Source of the DNA: Planktotalea sp.
Lineage (GTDB): Bacteria; Pseudomonadota; Alphaproteobacteria; Rhodobacterales; Rhodobacteraceae
Length of the DNA stretch: 64,000 bases
Direction of reading: 5' to 3'
NCBI RefSeq assembly: GCF_018607995.1
Contig: NZ_JABBAL010000008.1
Span: forward strand, 124,001 to 188,000
This document shows positions 8,737-16,735 of this stretch, in pieces. Each line of letters starts with the position of its first letter. The stretch's first letter is position 1. The notes under the pieces are model-generated. The model ran no database searches. It was not told the origin of the DNA and saw only the letters and a list, made by a program, of their open reading frames with translations. The position numbers and the translations under genes are program-made.

Positions 8737-9560
8737 CCCTCGCTACGCTTGCAGATGTCCTGCAACCCGCCCTAAGAGGCGGCTATGCTATCGGCGGTTT
8801 GGTCACGCTTGGATGGGAAGACATGCGCGCCTTTGTAGCGGCTGCGGAAGCCGAGAATTGCCCTGTGATTTTGCAAGCAGGGCCAGGGTGCCGCGCACAT
8901 ACGCCACTTCCTGTTTTGGGCAAAATGTTCCGGCATCTGGCGGAAGGTACAAGTGTGCCTGTCGTGGCGCATTTAGATCACGGTTATACCTATGACGAGT
9001 GTTCAGAGGCGTTGGATAGTGGCTTTACGTCGTTGATGTTTGATGGTTCACGCACGCCGATGGCGCAAAATATCGCTGACACATTGAAAATCGCGGAAAT
9101 GGCGCACGGTGCGGGTTTTTCTTGCGAAGGTGAGATCGGTTTTGTTGGTTATTCCAATGGCGAGCAATCGGCAGGTACTGACCCCGAGGAAGCCGCGATC
9201 TTTGCGCGTGAGACTGGTGTGGATGCGATGGCGGTTTCGGTCGGGAACGTGCACTTACAAGAGAATAAAGAGGGTGGTCTGGACGAGGCGCGCATAGCTG
9301 CGATCCAAACGCTGACGGATGTGCCACTGGTTATTCATGGCGGGTCAGGCGTGCCTGTGGAGCAACGCGCGAAGCTCGCCAGAACCACCAATATATGCAA
9401 ATACAACATCGGCACAGAGTTACGCATGGCCTTCGGCACGGCGATGCGCGAGGCGGTGAATTCTGATCCTGCACGCTTTGATCGTGTCTCAATTTTAAAA
9501 GACACCCATGATCCTATGGTCGCGGCAACTCGCCAAGTGCTGCAAGCTTTGAAAGGGTAA
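8733..9560 (+). CDS. iolJ: Class II aldolase, IolJ type (6-phospho-5-dehydro-2-deoxygluconate aldolase)
   Basis: Zinc-dependent class II aldolase of 275 residues. The catalytic/zinc segment is VVAHLDHGYTYDEC (D82, H83), followed by FTSLMFDGS, CEGEIGFVG and the phosphate-binding VIHGGSGVP. Position after iolC and iolB suggests cleavage of the phosphorylated ketogluconate to dihydroxyacetone phosphate and malonate semialdehyde. The start is GTG at 8733, overlapping the iolB stop codon as GTGA. A generic fructose-bisphosphate or tagatose-bisphosphate aldolase is the alternative; the context favours IolJ. Confidence 0.85.
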   Translation: MTLATLADVLQPALRGGYAIGGLVTLGWEDMRAFVAAAEAENCPVILQAGPGCRAHTPLPVLGKMFRHLAEGTSVPVVAHLDHGYTYDECSEALDSGFTSLMFDGSRTPMAQNIADTLKIAEMAHGAGFSCEGEIGFVGYSNGEQSAGTDPEEAAIFARETGVDAMAVSVGNVHLQENKEGGLDEARIAAIQTLTDVPLVIHGGSGVPVEQRAKLARTTNICKYNIGTELRMAFGTAMREAVNSDPARFDRVSILKDTHDPMVAATRQVLQALKG

Positions 9561-9564
9561 AGAT

Positions 9565-10551
9565 ATGCTCAACATCGGACTTTTGGGGGCAGGGCGCATC
9601 GGTCAGGTTCATGGTGCAACACTGGCGCAAATGACAACTGCACGCGCAGCGGCGGTGTCAGATTTCCTGCCGGATGCGGCGGCGGCTTTGGCCGCTAAGC
9701 TCGGCGCGACAGCGATGAGCACGGAAGAAATTATCGCCGACAAAAGCATTGATGCGGTGGTCATTGGCACGCCGACAACAACGCATTACGATATCATTCA
9801 CGAAGCTGCCGCAGCTGGCAAAGCGATCTTTTGCGAAAAACCTGTGGATCTGTCAACGGACCGCATTCGCGAATGCCTAGCGGTCGTTGAAAAGGCGGGC
9901 GTGCCATTTATGACTGCATTCAATCGCCGTTTTGATCCCAGCTTCGCGTATTTGCAAAAGCAGATCACAGATCAGGTGATCGGCAATGTGGAGATCGTCA
10001 CAATCCTGTCGCGTGATCCTGCGCCGCCCCCCATCGGTTACATTAAAACCTCTGGTGGAATTTTTCGCGATATGATGATCCATGATCTTGATATGGCGCG
10101 CTTTTTACTAGGTGAGGAGCCTGTGGAGTTGACCGCTGCCGCGTCTTGTCTTGTTGATCCAGAGATTGGGAACGCCGGAGATTTCGACACCGCTATCGTA
10201 AATCTCAAGACCGCGAGCGGCAAACTTTGCCAGATCAGCAACTCGCGTCGCGCCACCTACGGCTATGATCAACGCATCGAAGTCCACGGTTCCAAAGGCA
10301 TGTTGCGCGCGGATAATATGCTGGAGAACACGGTTGAGGTGTCCAACGGGCAAGGCTTTCGCACAGCGCCGACACAGCCCTTTTTCTTAGAGCGTTACGC
10401 CGCTGCGTACCGCGCTGAGATGGAGCATTTTGTTGCTTGTTTGAACGACAAAGTTACGATGAAGCCGACCGGCCTTGATGGTTTGAAAGCGCAAATGTTG
10501 GCGGATGCGGCAGACAAGTCCGCGCGCGATGGCAAGACGGTTTCTTTATAG
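9565..10551 (+). CDS. iolG: Inositol 2-dehydrogenase (IolG)
   Basis: NAD-dependent dehydrogenase of 328 residues of the Gfo/Idh/MocA family. It starts MLNIGLLGAGRIGQVHG (dinucleotide site), has IFCEKPVDLSTDRI with the family lysine, AFNRRFDPSF and GGIFRDMMIHDLDMARFLLGE, all typical of myo-inositol 2-dehydrogenase. It follows iolJ by four bases in the same operon and would catalyse the first oxidation of inositol to an inosose. It is the third Gfo/Idh/MocA gene in this locus. Confidence 0.9.
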   Translation: MLNIGLLGAGRIGQVHGATLAQMTTARAAAVSDFLPDAAAALAAKLGATAMSTEEIIADKSIDAVVIGTPTTTHYDIIHEAAAAGKAIFCEKPVDLSTDRIRECLAVVEKAGVPFMTAFNRRFDPSFAYLQKQITDQVIGNVEIVTILSRDPAPPPIGYIKTSGGIFRDMMIHDLDMARFLLGEEPVELTAAASCLVDPEIGNAGDFDTAIVNLKTASGKLCQISNSRRATYGYDQRIEVHGSKGMLRADNMLENTVEVSNGQGFRTAPTQPFFLERYAAAYRAEMEHFVACLNDKVTMKPTGLDGLKAQMLADAADKSARDGKTVSL

Positions 10552-10591
10552 GGCCAATCCGGTATCCTTCCCGCAAAGAGGGGTGCATAGC

Positions 10592-11959
10592 ATGGCGACA
10601 AGTTTTTCCGCGTTCGTTCACGATCTTGAATTTAACGACCTGCCCGAAGACTTGCTAGCGCTGCTAAGACGCAGCTTTCTAGACACGATGGGCGTCGCAG
10701 CGATTGGTGCCGGCACAGAGCTGAGCGATATCGCTCGTCGCAGCGCAATGGCGCTCTTTGGCGCGGGCACTGTGGGCGGCACGCGCATGTTAATGGATGG
10801 GCGCACGTGCAGTCCTGCGGGCGCTGCGATGGCGGGTGCATTTACTGTTGATAGCATTGACGCTCATGATGGCAGCACACCGAACAAGGGCCATGCGGGA
10901 TCTGCGGTCTTCCCTGCGGTTCTCGCCGTTGCAGATGCGATGCGTCAGAAGGGGCAGTCCGTCATGGGTCGTGATCTCGCACTGTGGTTGGCGCTGGCCT
11001 ATGAGGTGAGCTACCGCGCAGGGCAGGTGCAACATGCTACCTGCGCGGATTATCACACATCGGGGGCTTGGACCGCTGTCGGCGTTGCTGCATCTGTGGC
11101 GCGTATGTTGGGCTGTGATACGGAGCAGATACGCCACGCCGCTGGCATTGCAGAGTATCACGGACCGCGCAGCCAAATGATGCGCTGCATCGATTTTCCG
11201 ACCATGGTGCGCGATGGTGTCGGCTGGGGCGCGCCCTCGGGTGTCACGGCGGCCTATCTTGCGCGCGAAGGCTTTACAGGCGCGCCTGCACTGACCTGCG
11301 AAAGTACAGAGGCGGAGTCGTTTTGGAGCGACCTGGGCAAGCGTTGGCTGACGTTGGAGCACACGCACTACAAGCTATACCCCTGTTGTCGCTGGGCGCA
11401 TTCCTCGCTTGATGGTGTGCAAAAACTAATGCGAGAGAATGATCTGCACCACACAGATATCGCAAATGTTGAAATCAAAACCTTCCACTATGCGACGCGC
11501 CTTGCAGGGTATGAGCCAAAAACGCTTGATGAATTCAGCTATTCCATTGCCTTTCCAGTCGCTTGCATGATCGTTCGCGGCACCATTGGCTCCAATGAGT
11601 TGACGCCGGAAACCCTGACCGACCCTGATATCTTAAGGATCAGTCGTGCCACCACTTTGATTGACGATCCCGAATTGACAAGGCGCAGTGTCTCCAAACG
11701 TTGGGCGCAAGTCGCGTTGACCCTAAAGAATGGTCAGCGCATTCAAGGTGTCCCAATGACGCCGCGTGGTGACGTTGATTTACCAGTGTCAGATGCCGAA
11801 ATCAGTGCAAAATTTCATCTGCTTGCGGATGAGGGGTTGGGACTTGAGCGAGCCAATGAGCTTGAAAGGCTGTGTGCTGAGTTTGATACATTGGACAGCG
11901 CAGGGTTTGCACTGCTTTTGGATCTGTGCCTCTCGGGGGCCTCAATCTCGCAGTCTTGA
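10592..11959 (+). CDS. MmgE/PrpD family protein
   Basis: Member of the MmgE/PrpD (2-methylcitrate dehydratase / iminodisuccinate epimerase) superfamily, 455 residues from ATG 10592, which has a purine-rich AAAGAGGGG in front; the open frame reaches further upstream into iolG but without a ribosome site. Family segments include FLDTMGVAAIG, AFTVDSIDAHDG, NKGHAGSAVFPA, LALAYEVSYRAG and YPCCRWAHSSLDG. It appears to be the last gene of the iol operon. A dehydratase or epimerase acting on a hydroxy acid from this pathway is possible; the substrate is not deducible. Confidence 0.85.
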   Translation: MATSFSAFVHDLEFNDLPEDLLALLRRSFLDTMGVAAIGAGTELSDIARRSAMALFGAGTVGGTRMLMDGRTCSPAGAAMAGAFTVDSIDAHDGSTPNKGHAGSAVFPAVLAVADAMRQKGQSVMGRDLALWLALAYEVSYRAGQVQHATCADYHTSGAWTAVGVAASVARMLGCDTEQIRHAAGIAEYHGPRSQMMRCIDFPTMVRDGVGWGAPSGVTAAYLAREGFTGAPALTCESTEAESFWSDLGKRWLTLEHTHYKLYPCCRWAHSSLDGVQKLMRENDLHHTDIANVEIKTFHYATRLAGYEPKTLDEFSYSIAFPVACMIVRGTIGSNELTPETLTDPDILRISRATTLIDDPELTRRSVSKRWAQVALTLKNGQRIQGVPMTPRGDVDLPVSDAEISAKFHLLADEGLGLERANELERLCAEFDTLDSAGFALLLDLCLSGASISQS

Positions 11960-12010
11960 TCTAGCGCATCGGCTGGTTTCTGCGCGCCTGTAAAATCGGG
12001 CGCTTGATTG

Positions 12011-12032
12011 TTGGTATTTTATAAAATAACAA
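12011..12032. promoter_or_regulatory. Candidate Zur box upstream of zur-zrg operon
   Basis: A 22-bp palindrome with one mismatched pair (positions 12014 and 12029) has the perfect 12-bp core ATTTTATAAAAT. It ends 25 bases before the zur start codon. AT-rich palindromes of this kind are typical of Fur/Zur-family operators, so zinc-dependent autorepression of the zur-zrg unit is likely. The palindrome is seen directly, binding is inferred. Confidence 0.65.
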
Positions 12033-12057
12033 TTTCTTTGAAGCTGGAGTATATTGC

Positions 12058-12444
12058 ATGAGAAAATCAGCGGATGTGCGGCAGGCGGACATCTTGGAGG
12101 TTTTGAAAACCTGCGAAAAACCAATGACTGCTTATCAAATCCTTGAGCAACTTCAGCGCTCTGAGCCGGATATCGCACCGCCGACGGTCTATCGGACATT
12201 GTCTGCTTTGACCGATCAAGGTCGCGCGCATCGGTTGGAATCCATCAAGGCCTTTGTGCCGTGTCGCTGCAATCACGCAGAAAGTGTACCGGTCCTCGCG
12301 ATCTGTGAAACATGCGGTTTGGTTGATGAACATGACGGAAGCGATCTTCTACCCAAGCTAACGGAATTGACGGACCAAAACGCCTTTCGCGCGGACCGCC
12401 ATATCGTAGAAATTCATGGGCACTGCCAACGGTGTGTTGCCTAA
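12058..12444 (+). CDS. zur: Fur-family zinc uptake regulator (Zur)
   Basis: Metalloregulator of 128 residues. The N-terminal winged helix includes TVYRTLSALTDQGRAHRLES; the C-terminal half has the structural zinc pairs CETC and CQRC and metal-ligand histidines (CNHAES, DEHDG, HIVEIHGHC). It represses zinc uptake genes when zinc is sufficient. It lies directly upstream of a ZrgA-type gene and an ABC transporter, with a palindromic operator in front, which supports Zur rather than Fur or PerR. Expected length is a little longer in many Zur proteins, but the domain set is complete. Confidence 0.88.
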   Translation: MRKSADVRQADILEVLKTCEKPMTAYQILEQLQRSEPDIAPPTVYRTLSALTDQGRAHRLESIKAFVPCRCNHAESVPVLAICETCGLVDEHDGSDLLPKLTELTDQNAFRADRHIVEIHGHCQRCVA

Positions 12445-12472
12445 GACCTATCTGACCAATAAGGGACCGATT

Positions 12473-13057
12473 ATGAAAAACGCTCTTTCACTTTTTGCAC
12501 TTATCGCAGCTTTTCCTGCTGTCGCCGAAGAGACACGCCAGCTTGATGCGCATGAACATGGTGTGGGTACATTGAATATTGCGATCGATGGCGCAGAAGT
12601 TGCGATGGAGTTTCATGCGCCCGGCGCGGATATCGTCGGGTTTGAGTATGAGGCCAGTAGTGCCGTGGATTTAGCTGCAATTGAGACTGCTCTTGCGGCT
12701 CTCAATGCGCCTTTGGAACTATTTGCGATGTCCCCAGCGGCGGGCTGCGTGGTAAACAATGCGCGCGCCGAATTGGAGACAGAGGGCGAGCAAGAAGATC
12801 ATGACGACCATGATGACCACGAAGATCATGACGACCATGAAGATCACGAAGACCGCGGCGATGACGCTGGCCACACGGAATTCCATGCAGAGTATGCTCT
12901 GAGCTGTTCTTCAGCCGATGCTCTGAACGAGATCACCTTTCGTTATTTTGACGCTTTCCCCAATGCTGAGGAAGTTGAGGTGCAGCTCGTTACGTCTAAC
13001 GGTGCCCAAGCTTTTGAAGTCACGCGCGCGGCCCCGGTCTTGGATCTGGATCGCTAA
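12473..13057 (+). CDS. zrgA: ZrgA-like zinc uptake protein (DUF2796), periplasmic
   Basis: Protein of 194 residues with an N-terminal signal peptide (MKNALSLFALIAAFPAVAEE). Mature N-terminus QLDAHEHGVGTLNIAIDG is typical of DUF2796/ZrgA. A low-complexity Asp/His/Glu-rich segment (about residues 105-130) with repeated DHDDH/EDHED units is a probable zinc sponge. ATG 12473 is chosen because it starts the signal peptide; the open frame extends back into zur. ZrgA is part of the Zur-regulated ZrgABCDE zinc importer described in Vibrio. The next four genes complete the system. Confidence 0.88.
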   Translation: MKNALSLFALIAAFPAVAEETRQLDAHEHGVGTLNIAIDGAEVAMEFHAPGADIVGFEYEASSAVDLAAIETALAALNAPLELFAMSPAAGCVVNNARAELETEGEQEDHDDHDDHEDHDDHEDHEDRGDDAGHTEFHAEYALSCSSADALNEITFRYFDAFPNAEEVEVQLVTSNGAQAFEVTRAAPVLDLDR

Positions 13058-13063
13058 GTACGC

Positions 13064-13759
13064 ATGACGGATGCGGTTCTTAACTTGTCTGATGTCGCTT
13101 TTGGCTGGGCGGGAGGTGCGGCGTTTTCATTGCGGGTCGCTGATTTCCGTGTGGCCAAGGGTGAATCCGTGTTGTTGCTGGGTGAAAGCGGATCGGGCAA
13201 GTCGACGCTCTTGTCGCTGATCTGCGGCACGATTGTGCCGGATAGCGGACGGATCGAGATAGCGGGCCAAGATATTACCGAACTATCTGCCAGCAAGCGC
13301 GACAAGTTCAGAGCGGAACAGATTGGCGTTATCTTTCAGCAGTTTAACCTGCTGCCGTTTGGTACTGTAGCCGACAACATAATGCTACCTTTGCGCTTTG
13401 CGCCTGCGCGCAACAAGCAGGCGGGCGATGCGTTGGCGAAGGCAACTGAACTGTGCTGCGCCCTTGGTCTACCTGACGGTGTGACCAACAGTAAAGCAAC
13501 CGCGCTCAGCGTTGGCCAACAACAACGTGTCGCAGTTGCGCGTGCGCTCATTGGCCAGCCGCCACTAATAATCGCGGACGAACCGACCTCTGCGCTTGAT
13601 GCAAACAGCCAAGCGGCCTTCCTCGAATTGCTCTTTGCCCAAGTGCGTTCAAACGAAACTTCCTTGCTGATGGTCAGCCATGATCCACGTCTGGGCGCGC
13701 GTTTTGATCGGGTTATAGATATGCAAGACATCGCGCGTGTTGAAAGAGGTGCGGCATGA
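13064..13759 (+). CDS. ABC transporter ATP-binding protein (LolD/MacB-like), zinc uptake operon
   Basis: ATPase of 231 residues with Walker A GESGSGKS at 40-47, signature LSVGQQQRVAVARAL, Walker B LIIADEPTSALD and switch region LLMVSHDPRLGARF. Sequence alone resembles MacB/LolD-type ATPases, but the gene starts six bases after zrgA and overlaps the permease start by four bases (ATGA), placing it in the zinc operon. It is likely to power the Zrg-type importer. The LolD-like ancestry means a mechanical or substrate-handing role rather than classical ZnuC transport is possible. Confidence 0.85.
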   Translation: MTDAVLNLSDVAFGWAGGAAFSLRVADFRVAKGESVLLLGESGSGKSTLLSLICGTIVPDSGRIEIAGQDITELSASKRDKFRAEQIGVIFQQFNLLPFGTVADNIMLPLRFAPARNKQAGDALAKATELCCALGLPDGVTNSKATALSVGQQQRVAVARALIGQPPLIIADEPTSALDANSQAAFLELLFAQVRSNETSLLMVSHDPRLGARFDRVIDMQDIARVERGAA

Positions 13760-15006
13760 TCCTGCGCCTTGCCATCGCCTCGCTATTTGCACGAGCTTTG
13801 ACCGTTGGCATGACGATCCTTGCGATTGCTTTATCCGTAGCGCTCTTTCTCGGGGTCGAGAAGATAAGGACAGGAGCAAAAGCCAGCTTTGCGGATACGA
13901 TTTCGGGGACGGATTTGATTGTCGGCGCGCGCTCAGGTTCCGTTCAATTGCTGCTTTATTCGGTGTTTCGCATAGGCAATGCGACCAACAATGTGACGTG
14001 GCAAAGCTATAAAGACATCTCTGCGCGCCCTGAAGTGGACTGGATCGTACCGATTTCCTTGGGCGACAGTCACCGCCAGTTCCGTGTCATGGGCACGTCC
14101 GTTGCGTTCTTCGAGCATTATAAATATCGTCAAGGCCGTTCCCTTGCTGTCGCGGATGGGGCGATCTTGTCCGATCTTTTCGACACAGTCATCGGCGCCG
14201 ATGTTGCGGCGACTTTGGAATATGAGATTGGTGACCCGATTATCGTCGCGCACGGGCTGGCCTCTTTTGCGGAGCATAAGGACCAGCCTTTCCGCGTGTA
14301 TGGTATCTTGGAGAAAACCGGCACACCAATTGATCGCACTGTGATCGTCAGCATGGAAGCTATTGAGGCGATCCATGTGGATTGGCAGGGTGGCGCGCAG
14401 GTGCAGGGCCAAGCCACGCCCGCTGATGAACTGCGCCAGATGGAGCTGACACCGAAAGCGATCACCGCCGCGTTGGTCGGTGTGAAAAGTCCTTTGCAAA
14501 TTTTCCGCCTGCAACGCGCGATCAATGAATACGGCCAAGAACCCTTGCTCGCCATCTTACCGGGCGTCGCATTGCAAGAACTTTGGGGCATCGTTGGCAT
14601 CGCCGAAACTGCCCTGCTTGGTGTGTCTTTTATGGTTGTTGTGACTGCTTTGATCGGGATGATGGCGACGATTTTCTCTAGCCTGAACGAGCGGCGACGA
14701 GAGATGGCAATCTTTCGCGCGATGGGTGCGCGCCCTGCCACGATCCTCAGTATACTGGTGCTGGAAGCGGTTGTCATGGCGGCGCTCGGGGTGCTTCTGG
14801 GGCTTGGCTTGCTTTATCTTGGGCTATTCATCGGCCAACCGATATTGGATCGCGAGTTCGGCCTATGGCTGGCGATTGATCCACCCAGCCTGCGCGAAGT
14901 GTGGGTCATGCTAGCTGTCATCGCAGCTGGCGCAATTGTGAGCATGGTGCCAGCTATAAGGGCTTACCGACTGTCGGTGGCTGATGGTATGGTGGTGAAA
15001 ACGTGA
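13756..15006 (+). CDS. FtsX-like ABC transporter permease, zinc uptake operon
   Basis: Inner-membrane protein of 416 residues with the MacB/FtsX topology: an N-terminal membrane helix (about residues 12-32), a large periplasmic domain, then three C-terminal helices (about 275-300, 325-355, 375-400). The cytoplasmic loop SSLNERRREMAIFRAMGARPATIL is the family hallmark that contacts the ATPase. It overlaps the ATPase gene and precedes two DUF3299 genes, the same set as in zrg operons. Direction of transport is not evident from sequence. Confidence 0.85.
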   Translation: MILRLAIASLFARALTVGMTILAIALSVALFLGVEKIRTGAKASFADTISGTDLIVGARSGSVQLLLYSVFRIGNATNNVTWQSYKDISARPEVDWIVPISLGDSHRQFRVMGTSVAFFEHYKYRQGRSLAVADGAILSDLFDTVIGADVAATLEYEIGDPIIVAHGLASFAEHKDQPFRVYGILEKTGTPIDRTVIVSMEAIEAIHVDWQGGAQVQGQATPADELRQMELTPKAITAALVGVKSPLQIFRLQRAINEYGQEPLLAILPGVALQELWGIVGIAETALLGVSFMVVVTALIGMMATIFSSLNERRREMAIFRAMGARPATILSILVLEAVVMAALGVLLGLGLLYLGLFIGQPILDREFGLWLAIDPPSLREVWVMLAVIAAGAIVSMVPAIRAYRLSVADGMVVKT

Positions 15007-15028
15007 CACCCTGATTGAGGTGAAAGAC

Positions 15029-15529
15029 ATGCTAAATCGTAGATCGACTTTGATGTTGTTGTCAGGCGCGCTTGCGACGCCCAAAACGGCACTCGCCGCC
15101 ACCCTGAGAGAGATCACCTGGGATGATTTGCTGCCCGCCGGCGTGCCCTATTCAGAGATCATCGGTGAAGGCGAACTCGACGAGGTCAACGACACGTGGA
15201 ACCCGATCTACGATGAAAACGCGACCAAGCTGAACGAGAGTTTGGATGGTTCTTACATCAAAATGCCAGGTTTTGTGATCCCGTTTGATATTAGCGCAAA
15301 GGGCGTCACAGAGTTTATGTTGGTACCCTATACGGGGGCCTGCATTCACATGCCACCACCGCCCGCGAATCAGCTGGTTATGGTGAATGCGAAAACCCCG
15401 TGGCCCAGCGATGATCTCTGGGATCCGATTTGGGTGATTGGCATGATGCGCACGCGATTGCAATCGACGGATTTGGGGCAAACTGGCTATGCGATCGTCG
15501 CGGATCAGATGGAAGTCTACGAATGGTGA
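15029..15529 (+). CDS. DUF3299 periplasmic protein, first copy
   Basis: Exported protein of 166 residues; ATG 15029 is preferred over GTG 15020 because TTGAGG at 15015-15020 is well spaced from it. An N-terminal signal peptide (RRSTLMLLSGALATPKTALA) has a twin-arginine-poor Sec form. The domain carries LREITWDDLLP, a KMPGFVIPFD strand and the conserved GACIHMPPPPANQLV, whose Cys and His are plausible metal ligands. DUF3299 proteins are encoded in zrg zinc import operons and thought to be periplasmic partners. The second copy overlaps its end. Confidence 0.82.
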   Translation: MLNRRSTLMLLSGALATPKTALAATLREITWDDLLPAGVPYSEIIGEGELDEVNDTWNPIYDENATKLNESLDGSYIKMPGFVIPFDISAKGVTEFMLVPYTGACIHMPPPPANQLVMVNAKTPWPSDDLWDPIWVIGMMRTRLQSTDLGQTGYAIVADQMEVYEW

Positions 15530-16020
15530 CGCGCCGCAGCCTTCTAGCAGCGTTAGCGGCGAGTGCCGTGATCCCGCAGATGCTAAGGGCGGAAGAGTTT
15601 TTTGATTTGGATTGGGTGGATTTGCTGCCAGCGAGCGACACCCCCATTCCGCAAGCATTTCGCGGTCTCATTGATCACGATCAACCGCCTTTGAGCAACC
15701 AACAACCGGCTTCAAGTGGCGTGCGCTCGGACTGGAACGGCCAGATCGTGCGTTTACCGGGGTTTATGGTGCCAATCGATCAAAGCGCCTCGGGCGTCAC
15801 CGCGTTTATCTTGGTGCCCTACGCGGGAGCCTGCGTGCACGTGCCACCGCCACCCGCGAACCAATTGGTCTTTGTCACAACTGAAACCCCCTATGAAAGC
15901 AGAGGTTTGTACGAGGCGATCAACGTGATTGGCATGTTTGGTATTTCGTCAATGCGGACCTACATCGCAGATGTCGGCTACGCCTTATCTGCCGACAAGA
16001 TTGAGCCTTTTCGAGTTTAA
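15523..16020 (+). CDS. DUF3299 periplasmic protein, second tandem copy
   Basis: Paralogue of the preceding gene, 165 residues, starting ATG GTG and overlapping it by seven bases. Signal peptide MVTRRSLLAALAASAVIPQ is followed by EEFFDLDWVDLLP, RLPGFMVPID and GACVHVPPPPANQLV, so the C-x-H-x-PPPPANQ core is intact. It has an extra segment rich in Gln/Ser after the first motif (about residues 45-65). Last gene of the zinc operon. Two tandem copies are not the usual arrangement I know for this operon. Confidence 0.82.
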   Translation: MVTRRSLLAALAASAVIPQMLRAEEFFDLDWVDLLPASDTPIPQAFRGLIDHDQPPLSNQQPASSGVRSDWNGQIVRLPGFMVPIDQSASGVTAFILVPYAGACVHVPPPPANQLVFVTTETPYESRGLYEAINVIGMFGISSMRTYIADVGYALSADKIEPFRV

Positions 16021-16107
16021 ATTGCCTTGCTTCGAGTGCAATGAATTGGACAGCCAAATCAGCACAAAGATTACTGGCAATGTTGTGTTGGGGGACCGTT
16101 TGAGTTG

Positions 16108-16130
16108 CCAAAAAACTAAGAAGTTTTTGG
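16108..16130 (-). terminator. Hairpin next to displaced tRNA 3' end
   Basis: CCAAAAA at 16108-16114 pairs with TTTTTGG at 16124-16130, with two more inner pairs across one bulge. Read on the minus strand it immediately follows the tRNA-Asn 3' fragment at 16128-16146, the place where the terminator of the original tRNA gene would be. The stem uses the last bases of the fragment. Confidence 0.45.
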
Positions 16131-16146
16131 CTCCGGCGGTAGGGAT
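16128..16146 (-). repeat. att-like repeat: displaced 3' end of tRNA-Asn
   Basis: These 19 bases (TGGCTCCGGCGGTAGGGAT) are identical to 31021-31039, the CCA end, acceptor strand and part of the T arm of the intact tRNA-Asn, and in the same orientation. Identity stops at 16147. A tRNA 3'-end copy with no tRNA body is the standard footprint of site-specific integration into a tRNA gene. Confidence 0.8.
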
Positions 16147-16735
16147 GATAAGTATTTTCTTAAATGCTATCTATCTATTTGTTTTTTTTATTTCTCGAAG
16201 GCGTTCTGATTTGATTTTTGTGCAACCTTGTGTGCTAGACTGGTTAAAGCACCCTCCTCATTCTCCCAACAACGATTTCAAGGTGCCTTTCGGTTCATCG
16301 ACACCACTGGTTTACACAATTCACACCCAGACCGTGTTTGAACCGGAGCAATTGTTGTGCGCTATTGGAGTACATATTGGCGAGAAGGAGCCATTCGCGG
16401 AGCTGCAGCGAAATAGTTGCTCGAAGTGAAAAGTAGCCTCTTATTTGCATATTGATTTCACGGGCGCTGCGCACGATCCATTGGCGAAGAAAGCCTATCT
16501 CGGCCGTGGTTTGATCGGCCTACTAAGAACATTCATTGTGTTCAAATTTATCAAAGCGCAAATCCCGTAAGCAGACCGATTTCGATCAGTTAACAATCAT
16601 GTACCGAAATGCAGGACATCGCTAACCTTGGGAATTTTTCTTACGCCTCGGCGGAATTTCCAAAAACGCAGGAAAGACTATCACAGCATGGCCTCTAAAG
16701 ATGATTGCTGGCGCGTTGAACAGCTCCTTGTTAAT
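16147..16735. other. Gene-poor edge of the island
   Basis: AT-rich stretch of about 590 bases with no convincing gene. The open frame covering 15929-16429 on the plus strand overlaps the DUF3299 gene, crosses the tRNA fragment and has no recognisable domain, so it is not called. No integrase or transposase remnant could be recognised by eye. Confidence 0.6.

Noticed and set aside
13064-15006. MacB or LolCDE export system
   Set aside because: Sequence resembles that group, but the position between zrgA and two DUF3299 genes, downstream of zur, favours the zinc importer.
15929-16429. 166-codon plus-strand open frame after the zinc operon
   Set aside because: Starts inside the second DUF3299 gene, runs through the tRNA-Asn fragment and island edge, and encodes nothing recognisable.
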